Source: Microtetraspora glauca
Lineage (GTDB): Bacteria; Actinomycetota; Actinomycetes; Streptosporangiales; Streptosporangiaceae
NCBI GenBank assembly: GCA_001570385.1
Contig: BBYL01000026.1
Location: 62,001-126,000 of the forward strand
Direction of reading: 5' to 3'
Length of the DNA stretch: 64,000 nucleotides
Shown: positions 32,566 through 41,016 of the stretch, one piece after another
Position numbering within the stretch: position 1 is the stretch's first letter
Layout of the letters: each line of letters starts with the position of its first letter
Notes under the pieces: generated by a model
Told to the model about the DNA's origin: nothing
What the model saw: only the letters and a program-made list of their open reading frames with translations
The model's database searches: none
Position numbers and translations under genes: made by a program

Positions 32566-34053
32566 TCAGGCGGCGGCCGGTGAGCGGGGGGCGCCGAGCC
32601 AGGTGGACAGGGCCTTCTCCAGCGCGTACGGCTCGGCACCGTCCTCGCTCGCCCAGGCGACGATCCCGTCGGGCCGGACGAGCAGGCCGAGCGGCCCTTC
32701 GGTCACCTTCAGGCGGTCGTCGTACCCGTGGGCGACGGCGCGCAGCTCGCCCGACGGGTCGAGCAGCAGGGCCCGGCCGTCGTGCATGTGGTCGGCGAGC
32801 CGGGAGCCGTCGGCCAGTTCGAGGTCGGGCGCGTTCGTGCCCACCAGCGGATGGTCGCCCGGAATGTCGTGGCGCTGCCAGACTCCGGAGAGCCTGCCGG
32901 CGAGGAAGGTCGTGCCGTGGGTCGTCCGGGCCAGATCGGCCACCACCTGCCGGAGCGCCCTGGCGTGCGGGTCGGGCCGCATGATGGCGATCTGGGCGCG
33001 CGTCCAGTCGAGCACCCAGGCGCCGACGGGGTGCCGCTCGGTGGTGTAGGTGTCCAGCAGCCCGTCCGGGGCATCCCCTCGGATCACCGCGGCGAGCTTC
33101 CACCCCAGGTTGGCCGCGTCCCCCACGCCCAGGTTGAGCCCCTGCCCGCCGAAGGGCGGGTGGACGTGGGCGGCGTCCCCGGCCAGCAGCACCCGCCCGA
33201 GCCGGTACGTGCTCGCCTGGCGCGTGTTGTCGGTGAACCTGGTCACGGTGTCGACCGCGGTGACCACGACGTCCACTCCGGTGACGCGCCTGATCGACGC
33301 TTCCAGCTCGGCGGCGGTCACGGGTGCGTCGCGGTCGGCGGGCGTGCCGCCGAACTCCGCGACCAGAATGCGGCGCGGCTGCGGGCCGTACGCGTAGACG
33401 CCGGTCGGGGTGGCGTGCCAGCCCATCGCCAGCGCCTCGGTGCCTTCCATCTCGGCCAGGGCCTGGTAGGCCGTGATTACCGGCTCCGTGCCCGGGAAGT
33501 CGAACCCGGCGAGCTTCCTGACGGTGCTTCTCCCTCCGTCGCAGCCGACCAGCCATCGGCCGTGGACCGGCCCCCGGTCGGTGGTCACCGTGACGCCGTC
33601 GTCGTCGGGGGCGATGCCGGTCACCTCGACACCGCGGCGTACGTCCACCCCGAGTTCCGCGGCCCGTTCTGCGAGGATCGCCTCCACCTGCTGCTGGGCG
33701 ACCAAGGTGATGCCGGCCGCCGGGCCGTGCTCCCCGGTGTCACGCGACCTGTCGGGATGCTCCGAGGTGAGCATGATCCCGCCGAAGTGGCCGATGAACT
33801 TCGGCCCCGCCTTCGCACTCGGCGCGAACCCCCGCAGGTTGTTCCGCTGTGCTTCCTCAAGCTGCGGCAGCAGACCCCGCCGGTGGAGCGCCGCCGCAGT
33901 GGAGACCGTGAGCGATCCGGCCTTGATGGTGGGGTCGATCGCGGTCAGCCGGTCGAGCACGGTGACCGACGCCCCGGCGAGCCGCAGCTCGCATGCCAGC
34001 ATCAGCCCCACCGGGCCGCCCCCGGCCACCACGACGTCCGCGTCGTACAGCAT
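32566..34053 (-). CDS. FAD-dependent aromatic monooxygenase
   Basis: The 495-residue protein is a PheA/TfdB-like flavoprotein monooxygenase. The FAD Rossmann motif VVVAGGGPVGLMLACELR is at residues 8-25, the DG motif at about 163 (GCDGGRSTVRKLAGF), and the GD motif LLAGDAAHVHPPFGGQGLNLGVGDAANLGWKLA at about 290. NADPH-driven hydroxylation of an aromatic or polyketide substrate is expected. It is divergent from a TetR gene that probably controls it. Confidence 0.87.
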   Translation of the reverse strand: MLYDADVVVAGGGPVGLMLACELRLAGASVTVLDRLTAIDPTIKAGSLTVSTAAALHRRGLLPQLEEAQRNNLRGFAPSAKAGPKFIGHFGGIMLTSEHPDRSRDTGEHGPAAGITLVAQQQVEAILAERAAELGVDVRRGVEVTGIAPDDDGVTVTTDRGPVHGRWLVGCDGGRSTVRKLAGFDFPGTEPVITAYQALAEMEGTEALAMGWHATPTGVYAYGPQPRRILVAEFGGTPADRDAPVTAAELEASIRRVTGVDVVVTAVDTVTRFTDNTRQASTYRLGRVLLAGDAAHVHPPFGGQGLNLGVGDAANLGWKLAAVIRGDAPDGLLDTYTTERHPVGAWVLDWTRAQIAIMRPDPHARALRQVVADLARTTHGTTFLAGRLSGVWQRHDIPGDHPLVGTNAPDLELADGSRLADHMHDGRALLLDPSGELRAVAHGYDDRLKVTEGPLGLLVRPDGIVAWASEDGAEPYALEKALSTWLGAPRSPAAA

Positions 34054-34132
34054 GTGCTCCTCCTCGATGGGATTGCTACCGTGACTAAAAACATACTCTC
34101 ACTAAAACTTTTCTTCAACTATAGTTTCTCGC
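34054..34132. promoter_or_regulatory. AT-rich divergent promoter/operator region (TetR site)
   Basis: This 79-nt stretch between the monooxygenase and its TetR gene is AT-rich in a GC-rich genome. It has a perfect 10-bp palindrome AACTATAGTT (34117-34126) and two ACTAAAA repeats (34084-34090 and 34101-34107). TATAGT (34120-34125) ends 7 nt before the TetR ATG, as expected for a leaderless transcript. The palindrome overlaps this promoter, so autorepression fits. Confidence 0.5.
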
Positions 34133-34738
34133 ATGAGCGGGTTGCGGGAGCGGAAGAAGCAGGAGTCGCGGCAGCACATCTCCGACATGGCGTCCTGGCT
34201 CTTCATGCAGCGGGGTTTCGACGCGGTCACCGTCGCCGAGATCGCCGAAGCGGCCGGGGTCTCCACGAAGACGGTCTTCAACTACTTCCCGCGGAAGGAG
34301 GACCTCTTCCTCGACCGGCTGCCGGAGGCCGCCGACCTGATCGTCCGAACGGTCCGGGAGCGTCCGGCGGGCGTGGAGCCGCTGGCCGCGCTACGCGAAG
34401 CCGCCCTGCGTCTGCCGCGCGAACGCCATCCCTTGGGCGGGATCGGCGAGGGATACGAGCACTTCCTGCGGGTCGTGGTGGACTCTCCCGCCCTGCGGGC
34501 CCGGGTCAGAGAGTTCCTCGACGAGGTCGAGGCCCTGCTCACGACGCTGTTGGACGAGGCCGACCCGAAGGGGCCCTGGTCACGGGTGGCCGCGGCGCTC
34601 GTCGTCGCCGCCTTCCGCGCGACCTACTCGATCAGCTTCCGGCGGACGCTCGCCGGCGATCGTCCGGAGGACGTCCTCGACGACCACATCGCCCTGCTCA
34701 ACCGCTCCTTCGACGCGCTGGAGCGGGCGCTGGCCTGA
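34133..34738 (+). CDS. TetR family transcriptional regulator
   Basis: The 201-residue protein has the TetR N-terminal HTH (about residues 8-55: RQHISDMASWLFMQRGFDAVTVAEIAEAAGVSTKTVFNYFPRKEDLF) and a variable ligand domain. It is divergent from a flavin monooxygenase and probably represses it, releasing on substrate. The stop is followed by a 24-nt tandem duplication of the gene end. Confidence 0.88.
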   Translation: MSGLRERKKQESRQHISDMASWLFMQRGFDAVTVAEIAEAAGVSTKTVFNYFPRKEDLFLDRLPEAADLIVRTVRERPAGVEPLAALREAALRLPRERHPLGGIGEGYEHFLRVVVDSPALRARVREFLDEVEALLTTLLDEADPKGPWSRVAAALVVAAFRATYSISFRRTLAGDRPEDVLDDHIALLNRSFDALERALA

Positions 34739-34774
34739 GCGATGGCGCGGACGCTGGCCTGAGCGATGGCGCGG
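34728..34774. repeat. 24-nt tandem duplication over a stop codon
   Basis: CGCTGGCCTGAGCGATGGCG is repeated with a 24-nt period (34728 and 34752). The unit includes the stop codon of the TetR gene, so the second copy lies outside the frame. It is probably a replication-slippage event. Confidence 0.7.
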
Positions 34775-34792
34775 GCGGGATCACGCCGGCGT

Positions 34793-35212
34793 TCATCGAG
34801 CCGGCCGGCGCCACCAGGGGTGGCGCCGGGCGTAGCCTCCGTCCTCGAGTCCGGCCAGCCGCTCGAAGACGTTACACGAGGCGGGATCACCGCAGACGAC
34901 CAGCGAGACGGCGGCCGCGATCACATAGAGCGGAAGCATCGGCAACCCCGCGCAGAGGACGTACTGCGTGGCGTGCCGGGACTCGTGGGCGAGCAGTTCG
35001 CCCACGAGGTAGCCGTCCTGGTTCTTGGTGAGGACCACATTGCCGACCGTGAACGCGCCGGCCACCGGAAACGGGATGCGGTAGCCGTGCGCCAGGATGA
35101 GCCCGTGCTCGCCCTTACGCGGAGTGGCCCCGCCGATCAGCGCGATCAGCAGGCCGACGGGGGTGGAGAGGTTGACGACGTTGACGACCTGCCGGAACCG
35201 GTGCCATCTCAT
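34793..35212 (-). CDS. Small HExxH membrane protein
   Basis: The 139-residue protein has hydrophobic segments (VNLSTPVGLLIALIGGA and GLPMLPLYVIAAAVSLVVCG) and a GELLAHESRHATQYVLCAG segment that carries HExxH, a zinc-metallopeptidase hallmark. The rest matches no family I know. It lies between a TetR gene and a DUF6113-like gene; the latter starts 8 nt upstream on the same strand. Confidence 0.65.
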   Translation of the reverse strand: MRWHRFRQVVNVVNLSTPVGLLIALIGGATPRKGEHGLILAHGYRIPFPVAGAFTVGNVVLTKNQDGYLVGELLAHESRHATQYVLCAGLPMLPLYVIAAAVSLVVCGDPASCNVFERLAGLEDGGYARRHPWWRRPAR

Positions 35213-35222
35213 ACGGTCTCAT

Positions 35223-35636
35223 TCAGCGCCTCAGGAGCCACGAACCTTGGGATCGCGTGACCATGATGGCGACCACGAGGGCCGCCGTCCCTCCGTAGAG
35301 ATACCAGTATCCGGCCGGATCGGCGGCGATGACCAGGTCTCCCGCGGCCTGCTTGCTGGCCAGGAAGAACGAGACGAACATCCAGCCGGCGGCGGGCAGC
35401 AGCGCGCCCATCTTGCCCCCGATCAGCCGCCCCATGGCGTACGGCACGGCGAACAGGATCGGCAACCACACGATCGCCGCGACGGGCACGTCCCCGGCGT
35501 ACCAGGAGTGCTCGAAACCGCCGACCACGCCGAGCACGACCCCGAGCACGAAGAGCATGCCGTAGGCCGCGCCGATGACGGCGGGGGACTCCCCCTGCTC
35601 CGGCGGGGGACTAGTCGATGCCTGCAAAGAGATCAT
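35223..35636 (-). CDS. DUF6113-like membrane protein
   Basis: The 137-residue protein has four hydrophobic segments (AYGMLFVLGVVLGVVGG, VAAIVWLPILFAVPYAMGRL, GALLPAAGWMFVSFFLA, YLYGGTAALVVAIMV). This pattern and the neighbour mshB suggest the DUF6113 family, whose function is unknown. The ATG at 35636 lies inside the last codons of mshB, giving a 26-nt overlap. Longer frames upstream are shadows of mshB. Confidence 0.72.
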   Translation of the reverse strand: MISLQASTSPPPEQGESPAVIGAAYGMLFVLGVVLGVVGGFEHSWYAGDVPVAAIVWLPILFAVPYAMGRLIGGKMGALLPAAGWMFVSFFLASKQAAGDLVIAADPAGYWYLYGGTAALVVAIMVTRSQGSWLLRR

Positions 35637-36516
35637 CCTCACGGTTGTACGGCTCGCCGATGCCTCCCACCTCGTACGGCGCGCCGACACCGGGGCGGCC
35701 GGGAACGCCGGCGTGGAGAATGAAGTGCTCGATCCCAAGCGCGGCCTGGCCGACGTTGTTGGAGAGCGCGAACCACGGGGCGTCGACCGCGATCTGCGTG
35801 GCGTGCGCGCGCATCGCGTCCAGTTTCGCCGTGATGTGGGCGCGGGCGTCGATCTCCGTGGTCACCTCCTCGTCCGCGCAACCGAACGGCAGGGCGTCGA
35901 CGTCCTCGCCCCAGAACTCGATGTCGGCCTCGCGCATCGCCTCGGCGGCGCGCTTCATCACCGACTTCGGCATGGCCGTGTAGTAGAACTTGGCGATCTG
36001 CCACGGCTCCCCGCCGGGGTGCGCGGGGTCGGCCGCCAGCTCGAACGCCCGCCGGGCCACGCGGTGCGCCTGGATGTGGTCGGGATGGCCGTAGAAGCCG
36101 TTCTCGTCGTAGGTGACGAGCACCTGCGGCCGGACCTCGCGGATCACCGCGACCAGCTCCGCGGCCGCCTCGTCGAGATCGGCCCGCCAGAAGCAGTCCG
36201 GCCGGTCGTTGGTGGGGGCGCCCATCATGCCGGAGTCGCGCCAGCGGCCGGGGCCGCCGAGGAACCTGTGGTCGCTGACCCCGAGCGCCCGGCAGGCCGA
36301 CTCCAGCTCGCCGATGCGGTGCTGCCCGAGCGTGTCGTCCCTGTCGGCGGCCAGGTGCGCCAGCTCCGGCGGGATGACCTCACCCTCTTCGCCGAGGGTG
36401 CAGGTCACCAGCGTGACATGGGCGCCCTCCGTGGCGTACTTGGCCATGGTCGCCCCCGAGCCGATCGACTCGTCGTCGGGATGGGCGTGCACGAGCAGCA
36501 ATCGCCGGTCAGTCAT
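35611..36516 (-). CDS. mshB: Mycothiol biosynthesis deacetylase MshB
   Basis: The 301-residue zinc enzyme removes acetate from GlcNAc-inositol, the second step of mycothiol synthesis. The metal-binding HAHPDDES motif is at residues 10-17 and the second motif GHPDHIQAH near 145. RFLGGPGRWRDSGMMG and the C-terminal PFGCADEEVTTEID are typical of MshB rather than Mca. It is divergent from an S9 peptidase and partly overlaps a DUF6113-like gene. Confidence 0.94.
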   Translation of the reverse strand: MTDRRLLLVHAHPDDESIGSGATMAKYATEGAHVTLVTCTLGEEGEVIPPELAHLAADRDDTLGQHRIGELESACRALGVSDHRFLGGPGRWRDSGMMGAPTNDRPDCFWRADLDEAAAELVAVIREVRPQVLVTYDENGFYGHPDHIQAHRVARRAFELAADPAHPGGEPWQIAKFYYTAMPKSVMKRAAEAMREADIEFWGEDVDALPFGCADEEVTTEIDARAHITAKLDAMRAHATQIAVDAPWFALSNNVGQAALGIEHFILHAGVPGRPGVGAPYEVGGIGEPYNREDDLFAGID

Positions 36517-36547
36517 GCTCCGAGCCTAGCTGGCAGGATGGGGAGCT

Positions 36548-38584
36548 ATGACTGAGAGCTTTCCCCGGTTGTTTGCCCGGACCCGGCGCTTCACCCTGGG
36601 CGTCCCGCGCGGCTTCACGATCTCTCCCGACGGCGGTCGGGTGATCTTCCTCCGGTCGAGGTCCGGCACCGACCCGGTGACGTGCCTGTGGGAGTTCGAC
36701 GTCGCGACCGGCGCCGAGCGGCTCGTCGTGGACCCCCTCTCGCTCGGCGCCGGAGAGGAGAACCTCCCGCCCGAGGAGCGCGCCCGCCGTGAGCGGTCCC
36801 GCGAGGCGGCGGGCGGCGTGGTGGCCTACGCCACCGACTCCGCGGCCGAGCAGGCCGTCTTCGCCCTGTCCGGAGCTCTCTACCTGGTCGATCTGGCGGC
36901 GGGAGCCGTACGCCACCTGGAGACCCCGGGGCCGGTGATCGACCCCAGGCTGAACCCCTCGGGCACCCGTGTCGCGTACGTCACCGGGGGCGCGCTGCAC
37001 GTGCGCGACCTGGGCGCGGACGAGGACGTCGTCCTCGCCGCCGAGGAAGGTGTCACCTACGGCCTGGCCGAGTTCATCGCCTCCGAGGAGATGGACCGGA
37101 TGCGCGGCTACTGGTGGTCCCCCGACGGTGACGCCCTGCTGGTCGAGCGGGTCGACGAGGCCCCGGTCACGCGCTGGCACATCGCCGACCCGGCCAACCC
37201 GGCGTCCGAGCCGGTGACCGTGGCCTATCCGGCGGCGGGCACGCCCAACGCCCGGACCGAGCTTTTCGTTCTCGGGCTGGACGGCTCGCGCACCCCGGTC
37301 CCGTTCGACGACGAGTACCTCGTCACCGCGCTCTGGGACGATCACGGCCTGGCGATCGTCACCATGCCGCGCGACCAGAAGGCCCTGCGCCTGCTCACGG
37401 TCACGGACGGCCTCGCGCCGGTCCGCGAGGACGTCGACCCCGCCTGGGTGGACATCGTCCCCGGCGTCCCCGACCACCTGTCCGACGGCACCCTGGTCTG
37501 GGTGGCCGACTCCGAGGGCGGGCGGCGCCTGATCGTCGGCGACCGTCCGGTCACGCCCCCGACCCTGCAGGTGCGCTCGGTGCTGGCCGTCGACGGGGAC
37601 ACGATCCTGTTCCAGGCGAGCGCCGACCCCACCGAGGTCCAGGTGTGGACCTGCTCGGCGGGCGTGCTCGCGCGGGTGAGCCCCGAGGAGCCGGGTGTCT
37701 ACAGCGGCACGTCCGCCGGAGGCACGACGGTGATCATCGGTGCCACGCTGGAGAGCCAGACCTCGGTCACCCGGATCTTCCGGGACGGCCGGCCGTGCGG
37801 CCACATCGACTCCCACGCCGAGCGGCCCGGCATCGACCTGCGCGTCTCGCTCGTCCCCACCGGCAAGCGCAATCTGGCCACGGCCGTGCTGCTCCCCTCC
37901 TGGTACGAGCCGGGCAGCGGGAAGTTGCCGGTCCTCATGGACCCGTACGGCGGCCCGGGCGCCCAGCGCGTGCTCGCCTCCGGCCGGATGTTCCTGGAGT
38001 CCCAGTGGTGGGCCGAGCAGGGCTTCGCGGTGATCGTGGCGGACGGCAGGGGCACTCCCGGTCGCGGCCCGGCCTTCGAGCGCGAGGTGCTGCACGACTT
38101 CACCGTCACGCTCGACGACCAGGTGGAGGCGCTGCACGGCGCGGCGGCCGAGTACGACCTCGACCTGTCGCGGGTGGGCATCCGCGGCTGGTCGTTCGGT
38201 GGTTACCTCGCCGCGCTGGCGGTCCTCCGGCGCCCGGACGTGTTCCACGCGGCGATCGCCGGGGCCCCGGTGACGGACTGGCGGCTGTATGACACCTGCT
38301 ACACCGAGCGGTATCTCGGCCACCCGGACGAGGGACACTACGAGGCGTCCTCGCTGCTCGCCGACGCGGAGAAGCTGGAGCGGCCGCTGCTGCTCGTGCA
38401 CGGCCTCGCGGACGACAACGTGGTGGCGGCGCACACGCTGCGGCTGTCGTCGGCGCTGCTCGCCGCCGGACGCCCGCACACCGTCCTGCCGTTGTCCGGC
38501 GTGACCCACATGACGCCGCAGGAGGTCGTCGCGGAGAACCTGCTGCTCCTCCAGGTCGACTTCCTCAAGAAGGCCCTGGGCTGA
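36548..38584 (+). CDS. S9 family serine peptidase (DPP IV-like)
   Basis: The 678-residue protein has an N-terminal beta-propeller (about 20-400) and a C-terminal alpha/beta hydrolase domain. The nucleophile lies in GIRGWSFGGYLA (about Ser549), the acid in DDNV (about Asp621) and the His in VTHM (about 652). DPP IV-like enzymes cut Xaa-Pro dipeptides or prolyl oligopeptides. No signal peptide is seen, so it is probably cytoplasmic. A strong hairpin follows the gene. Confidence 0.88.
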   Translation: MTESFPRLFARTRRFTLGVPRGFTISPDGGRVIFLRSRSGTDPVTCLWEFDVATGAERLVVDPLSLGAGEENLPPEERARRERSREAAGGVVAYATDSAAEQAVFALSGALYLVDLAAGAVRHLETPGPVIDPRLNPSGTRVAYVTGGALHVRDLGADEDVVLAAEEGVTYGLAEFIASEEMDRMRGYWWSPDGDALLVERVDEAPVTRWHIADPANPASEPVTVAYPAAGTPNARTELFVLGLDGSRTPVPFDDEYLVTALWDDHGLAIVTMPRDQKALRLLTVTDGLAPVREDVDPAWVDIVPGVPDHLSDGTLVWVADSEGGRRLIVGDRPVTPPTLQVRSVLAVDGDTILFQASADPTEVQVWTCSAGVLARVSPEEPGVYSGTSAGGTTVIIGATLESQTSVTRIFRDGRPCGHIDSHAERPGIDLRVSLVPTGKRNLATAVLLPSWYEPGSGKLPVLMDPYGGPGAQRVLASGRMFLESQWWAEQGFAVIVADGRGTPGRGPAFEREVLHDFTVTLDDQVEALHGAAAEYDLDLSRVGIRGWSFGGYLAALAVLRRPDVFHAAIAGAPVTDWRLYDTCYTERYLGHPDEGHYEASSLLADAEKLERPLLLVHGLADDNVVAAHTLRLSSALLAAGRPHTVLPLSGVTHMTPQEVVAENLLLLQVDFLKKALG

Positions 38585-38602
38585 CCAGGCGGCGTCGACC
38601 TG

Positions 38603-38651
38603 ACGGCATGGCCGCGTCCTCGGGGCGTGCCCCGGCCCGCGGCCATGCCGT
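38603..38651. terminator. Long hairpin after the S9 peptidase
   Basis: ACGGCATGGCCGCG (38603-38616) pairs perfectly with CGCGGCCATGCCGT (38638-38651), with an inner CGGGG/CCCCG stem. It starts 18 nt after the peptidase stop and should end its transcription. It also means that a coding start in this stretch for the following short-chain-dehydrogenase remnant is unlikely. Confidence 0.72.
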
Positions 38652-38990
38652 ACGGCGCGGCCCGGCCGCGCGGACACTCAGTGCCGACGTGGCCGACGTG
38701 GCCGACGAGCGGGCCGTGGCCGCACTGTTCGACACCGCCGAGTCCACCTTCGGCGGCATCGACGTCGTCGTTCACGCCGCCGGCCGGATGCACCTGGCCC
38801 CGATCGCCGAGCTGGACCTGACCGCCCTGGACGTGTTGCACGAGGAGACCGTCGCCCGGCTAGCCGCCAACCGCCACTGGAGCGTCTGGGCACTCCCGCC
38901 GACATCGCCGAGGTCGTCGCCTTCCTCGTCGGCCCGCGCGGTCACTGGATCAATGGCCAGGTGATCCGCGCCAACGGCGGGATCGTCTGA
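38652..38990 (+). pseudogene. Short-chain dehydrogenase remnant
   Basis: One frame encodes LSADVADVADERAVAALFDTAESTFGGIDVVVHAAGRMHLAPI, the middle of an SDR. A second frame, starting around 38877, encodes ERLGTPADIAEVVAFLVGP, HWINGQVIRANGGIV and ends at TGA 38988-38990, the normal SDR tail. The glycine-rich N-terminus and the catalytic Ser/Tyr/Lys block are missing and the frames differ. This is a deleted, frameshifted pseudogene. The next 250 nt to the ABC gene hold no clear gene. Confidence 0.78.
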
Positions 38991-39240
38991 CCCCTCCGCC
39001 CTTAGCGTCACCGTTAACCCTCGCCGTCACCAACCACATCTCCGGGCGCTACGCCGAGTGCTGGCGCCGCCTTCCGGGCCAGGCCGGCGAACGGCGGCGC
39101 GTACGTGAACGCCGCGGGGCGGGTTTCCCGCACCGCACGGTCGGTCGCCGGACAGGTCCTCACTCTGACCAAGCTCCAACAGTCCGAGGACGACGGCGAG
39201 GTCGCCGCGGAAACCGATGGAAGGCGGGGCGCTGACCGGC

Positions 39241-41013
39241 TCAGGAAGGCTCCCTGACCGGCCCGGCGACGCCTCCGCCATGCCAGCTCTGCCACAGCGC
39301 GGCGTAGGCACCGCCCGCCGCGACCAGCTCGTCGTGCGAGCCCAGCTCGCTGATCCGGCCGTCCTCGACGACGGCGACGCGGTCGGCGTCGTGCGCGGTG
39401 TAGAGCCGGTGCGCGATGGCGATCACGGTCCGCCCCTCGAGGACGGCCGCCAGCGAGCGCTCCAGGTTGCGCGCGGCGCGCGGGTCGATCAACGAGGTCG
39501 CCTCGTCGAGCACAAGCGTGTGCGGGTCGGCCAGCACGAGACGGGCGAGCGCGAGCTGCTGCGCCTGCGCCGGTGAGATCGCGGTGCGGCCGGAGCCGAC
39601 GATCGTGTCCAGTCCCTGATCGAGCTGCTCGACCCACTCCCACGCGTCCACCGCGGCCAGCGCGCGCCGCACCTCGCCGTCGGAGGCGTCGGGACGCGCG
39701 ATCAGCACGTTGTCACGCAGCGTTCCCCGGAAGACATGATGCTCCTGGGTGACCAGCGCGACGTGGCCGCGCAGTTCGTCGAGCGGCAGCTCGACCAGCT
39801 GCGTCCCGCCCACGGTGACAGTGCCGGTGCGCGGGCCGTGGATGCCCGCGAGCAGCCGGCCCAGGGTGGACTTGCCCGCGCCTGACGGGCCGACCATGGC
39901 GAGCCGCTCGCCCTGGCGCACGTTCAGATCGATGCCGTGCAGCACGTCGCGTCCCTCTCGGTAGGAGTACCGGACGTCGGACGCCCGGAGTTCCTCACCG
40001 TCGGGCCGTTCGGCCCCGGCCACGCGGTCCTCCTTGACGTTGGCCACGCCGAGCAGGCGCGCCAGCGAGGCCCCACCGACCTGGAGCTCGTCCACCCAGG
40101 ACAGCAGCCGGTCCAGCGGGTCGATGAGCTGCTGCACATAGAGCGTCGCCGTGGTCACCTGAGCCACCGACACCCAGCCCTCCATGGAGAACAGACCACC
40201 GATGAGCAGGGTGGCCACGACCGGGATCACATAGCCGAACTCCACGGCGGGGAACCACACCATGCGCAGGCCAAGGGTGTACCGCTCGGCCTTCCACGAG
40301 CGGGCGATGTCGCCGTCCGTCCTGCGGTGGCGGCGGTCCCGCAGGCCCAGGGCCTCCACGGTCCGCGCGCCGTCCACGGTCTCGGCCAGCCCCTCCGTCA
40401 TATCGGCGTACGCGGCGTTCTCCCGCAGGTAGCCGTCTCTGGCGCGGTTGAGGTACCACCGCGTGGCGATCCACAGCAGCGGCACGGCGAGCAGCGAGGG
40501 CACCGCGAGGATGGGCCCGACCACGAGGACCGCGCCCACCATGAACGCCCCGGTGACGATCGCGATCAGCGTCTCGGGGACGGCGTGCCGCACACTGCGG
40601 GAGAGCGCGTCCACGTCACGGGACGTGCGGGTGAGCAGGTCACCGGACCCGGCCCGCTCGACGGTGGACAGCGGCAGCGCGAGGATCTTGTCGACGAAGT
40701 CCTCACGCAGCTCGGCGAGCACCTTCTCGCCCAGCTGGGACGAGGCGTAGACGGCGAACCTGACCAGGATCGCCTGCGCGACCACGAATCCGGCGATGGC
40801 CAGGGCGACCGTGTCGACGTTGACGGTGTCGGTGCCGTCCTTGACGGCCTCGACCAGCCCGCCCAGCAGCCGGGGCGCGGCCAGCCCCGCCACGGCGGCG
40901 AGGGCGTGCAGGCCCAGAGCGAGCGTGAGCTCGCGGGGGTACTTCAGTGTGAGTCGCCGCGCGTAGGCGCGCACCTGCGCCTGGTCGGCGACCGGCAGGA
41001 TCTCGCGTGCCAT
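39241..41013 (-). CDS. ABC exporter half-transporter B (functional Walker A)
   Basis: The 590-residue protein has a six-helix membrane domain (about 20-320) and an ABC ATPase domain. Walker A MVGPSGAGKSTLGRLL is intact, Walker B TLVLDEATSLIDP is intact, but the LSGGQ signature is replaced by ISPAQAQQ. It follows ABC half A by 3 nt, so they form a heterodimer with one consensus and one degenerate nucleotide site. Substrate unknown; a role in export of a drug or peptide fits the family. Confidence 0.87.
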   Translation of the reverse strand: MAREILPVADQAQVRAYARRLTLKYPRELTLALGLHALAAVAGLAAPRLLGGLVEAVKDGTDTVNVDTVALAIAGFVVAQAILVRFAVYASSQLGEKVLAELREDFVDKILALPLSTVERAGSGDLLTRTSRDVDALSRSVRHAVPETLIAIVTGAFMVGAVLVVGPILAVPSLLAVPLLWIATRWYLNRARDGYLRENAAYADMTEGLAETVDGARTVEALGLRDRRHRRTDGDIARSWKAERYTLGLRMVWFPAVEFGYVIPVVATLLIGGLFSMEGWVSVAQVTTATLYVQQLIDPLDRLLSWVDELQVGGASLARLLGVANVKEDRVAGAERPDGEELRASDVRYSYREGRDVLHGIDLNVRQGERLAMVGPSGAGKSTLGRLLAGIHGPRTGTVTVGGTQLVELPLDELRGHVALVTQEHHVFRGTLRDNVLIARPDASDGEVRRALAAVDAWEWVEQLDQGLDTIVGSGRTAISPAQAQQLALARLVLADPHTLVLDEATSLIDPRAARNLERSLAAVLEGRTVIAIAHRLYTAHDADRVAVVEDGRISELGSHDELVAAGGAYAALWQSWHGGGVAGPVREPS

Positions 41014-41016
41014 CGA

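Noticed and set aside
39001..39240. Possible gene between the SDR relic and the ABC gene
   Set aside because: All frames are short or interrupted and show no similarity I can recognise.
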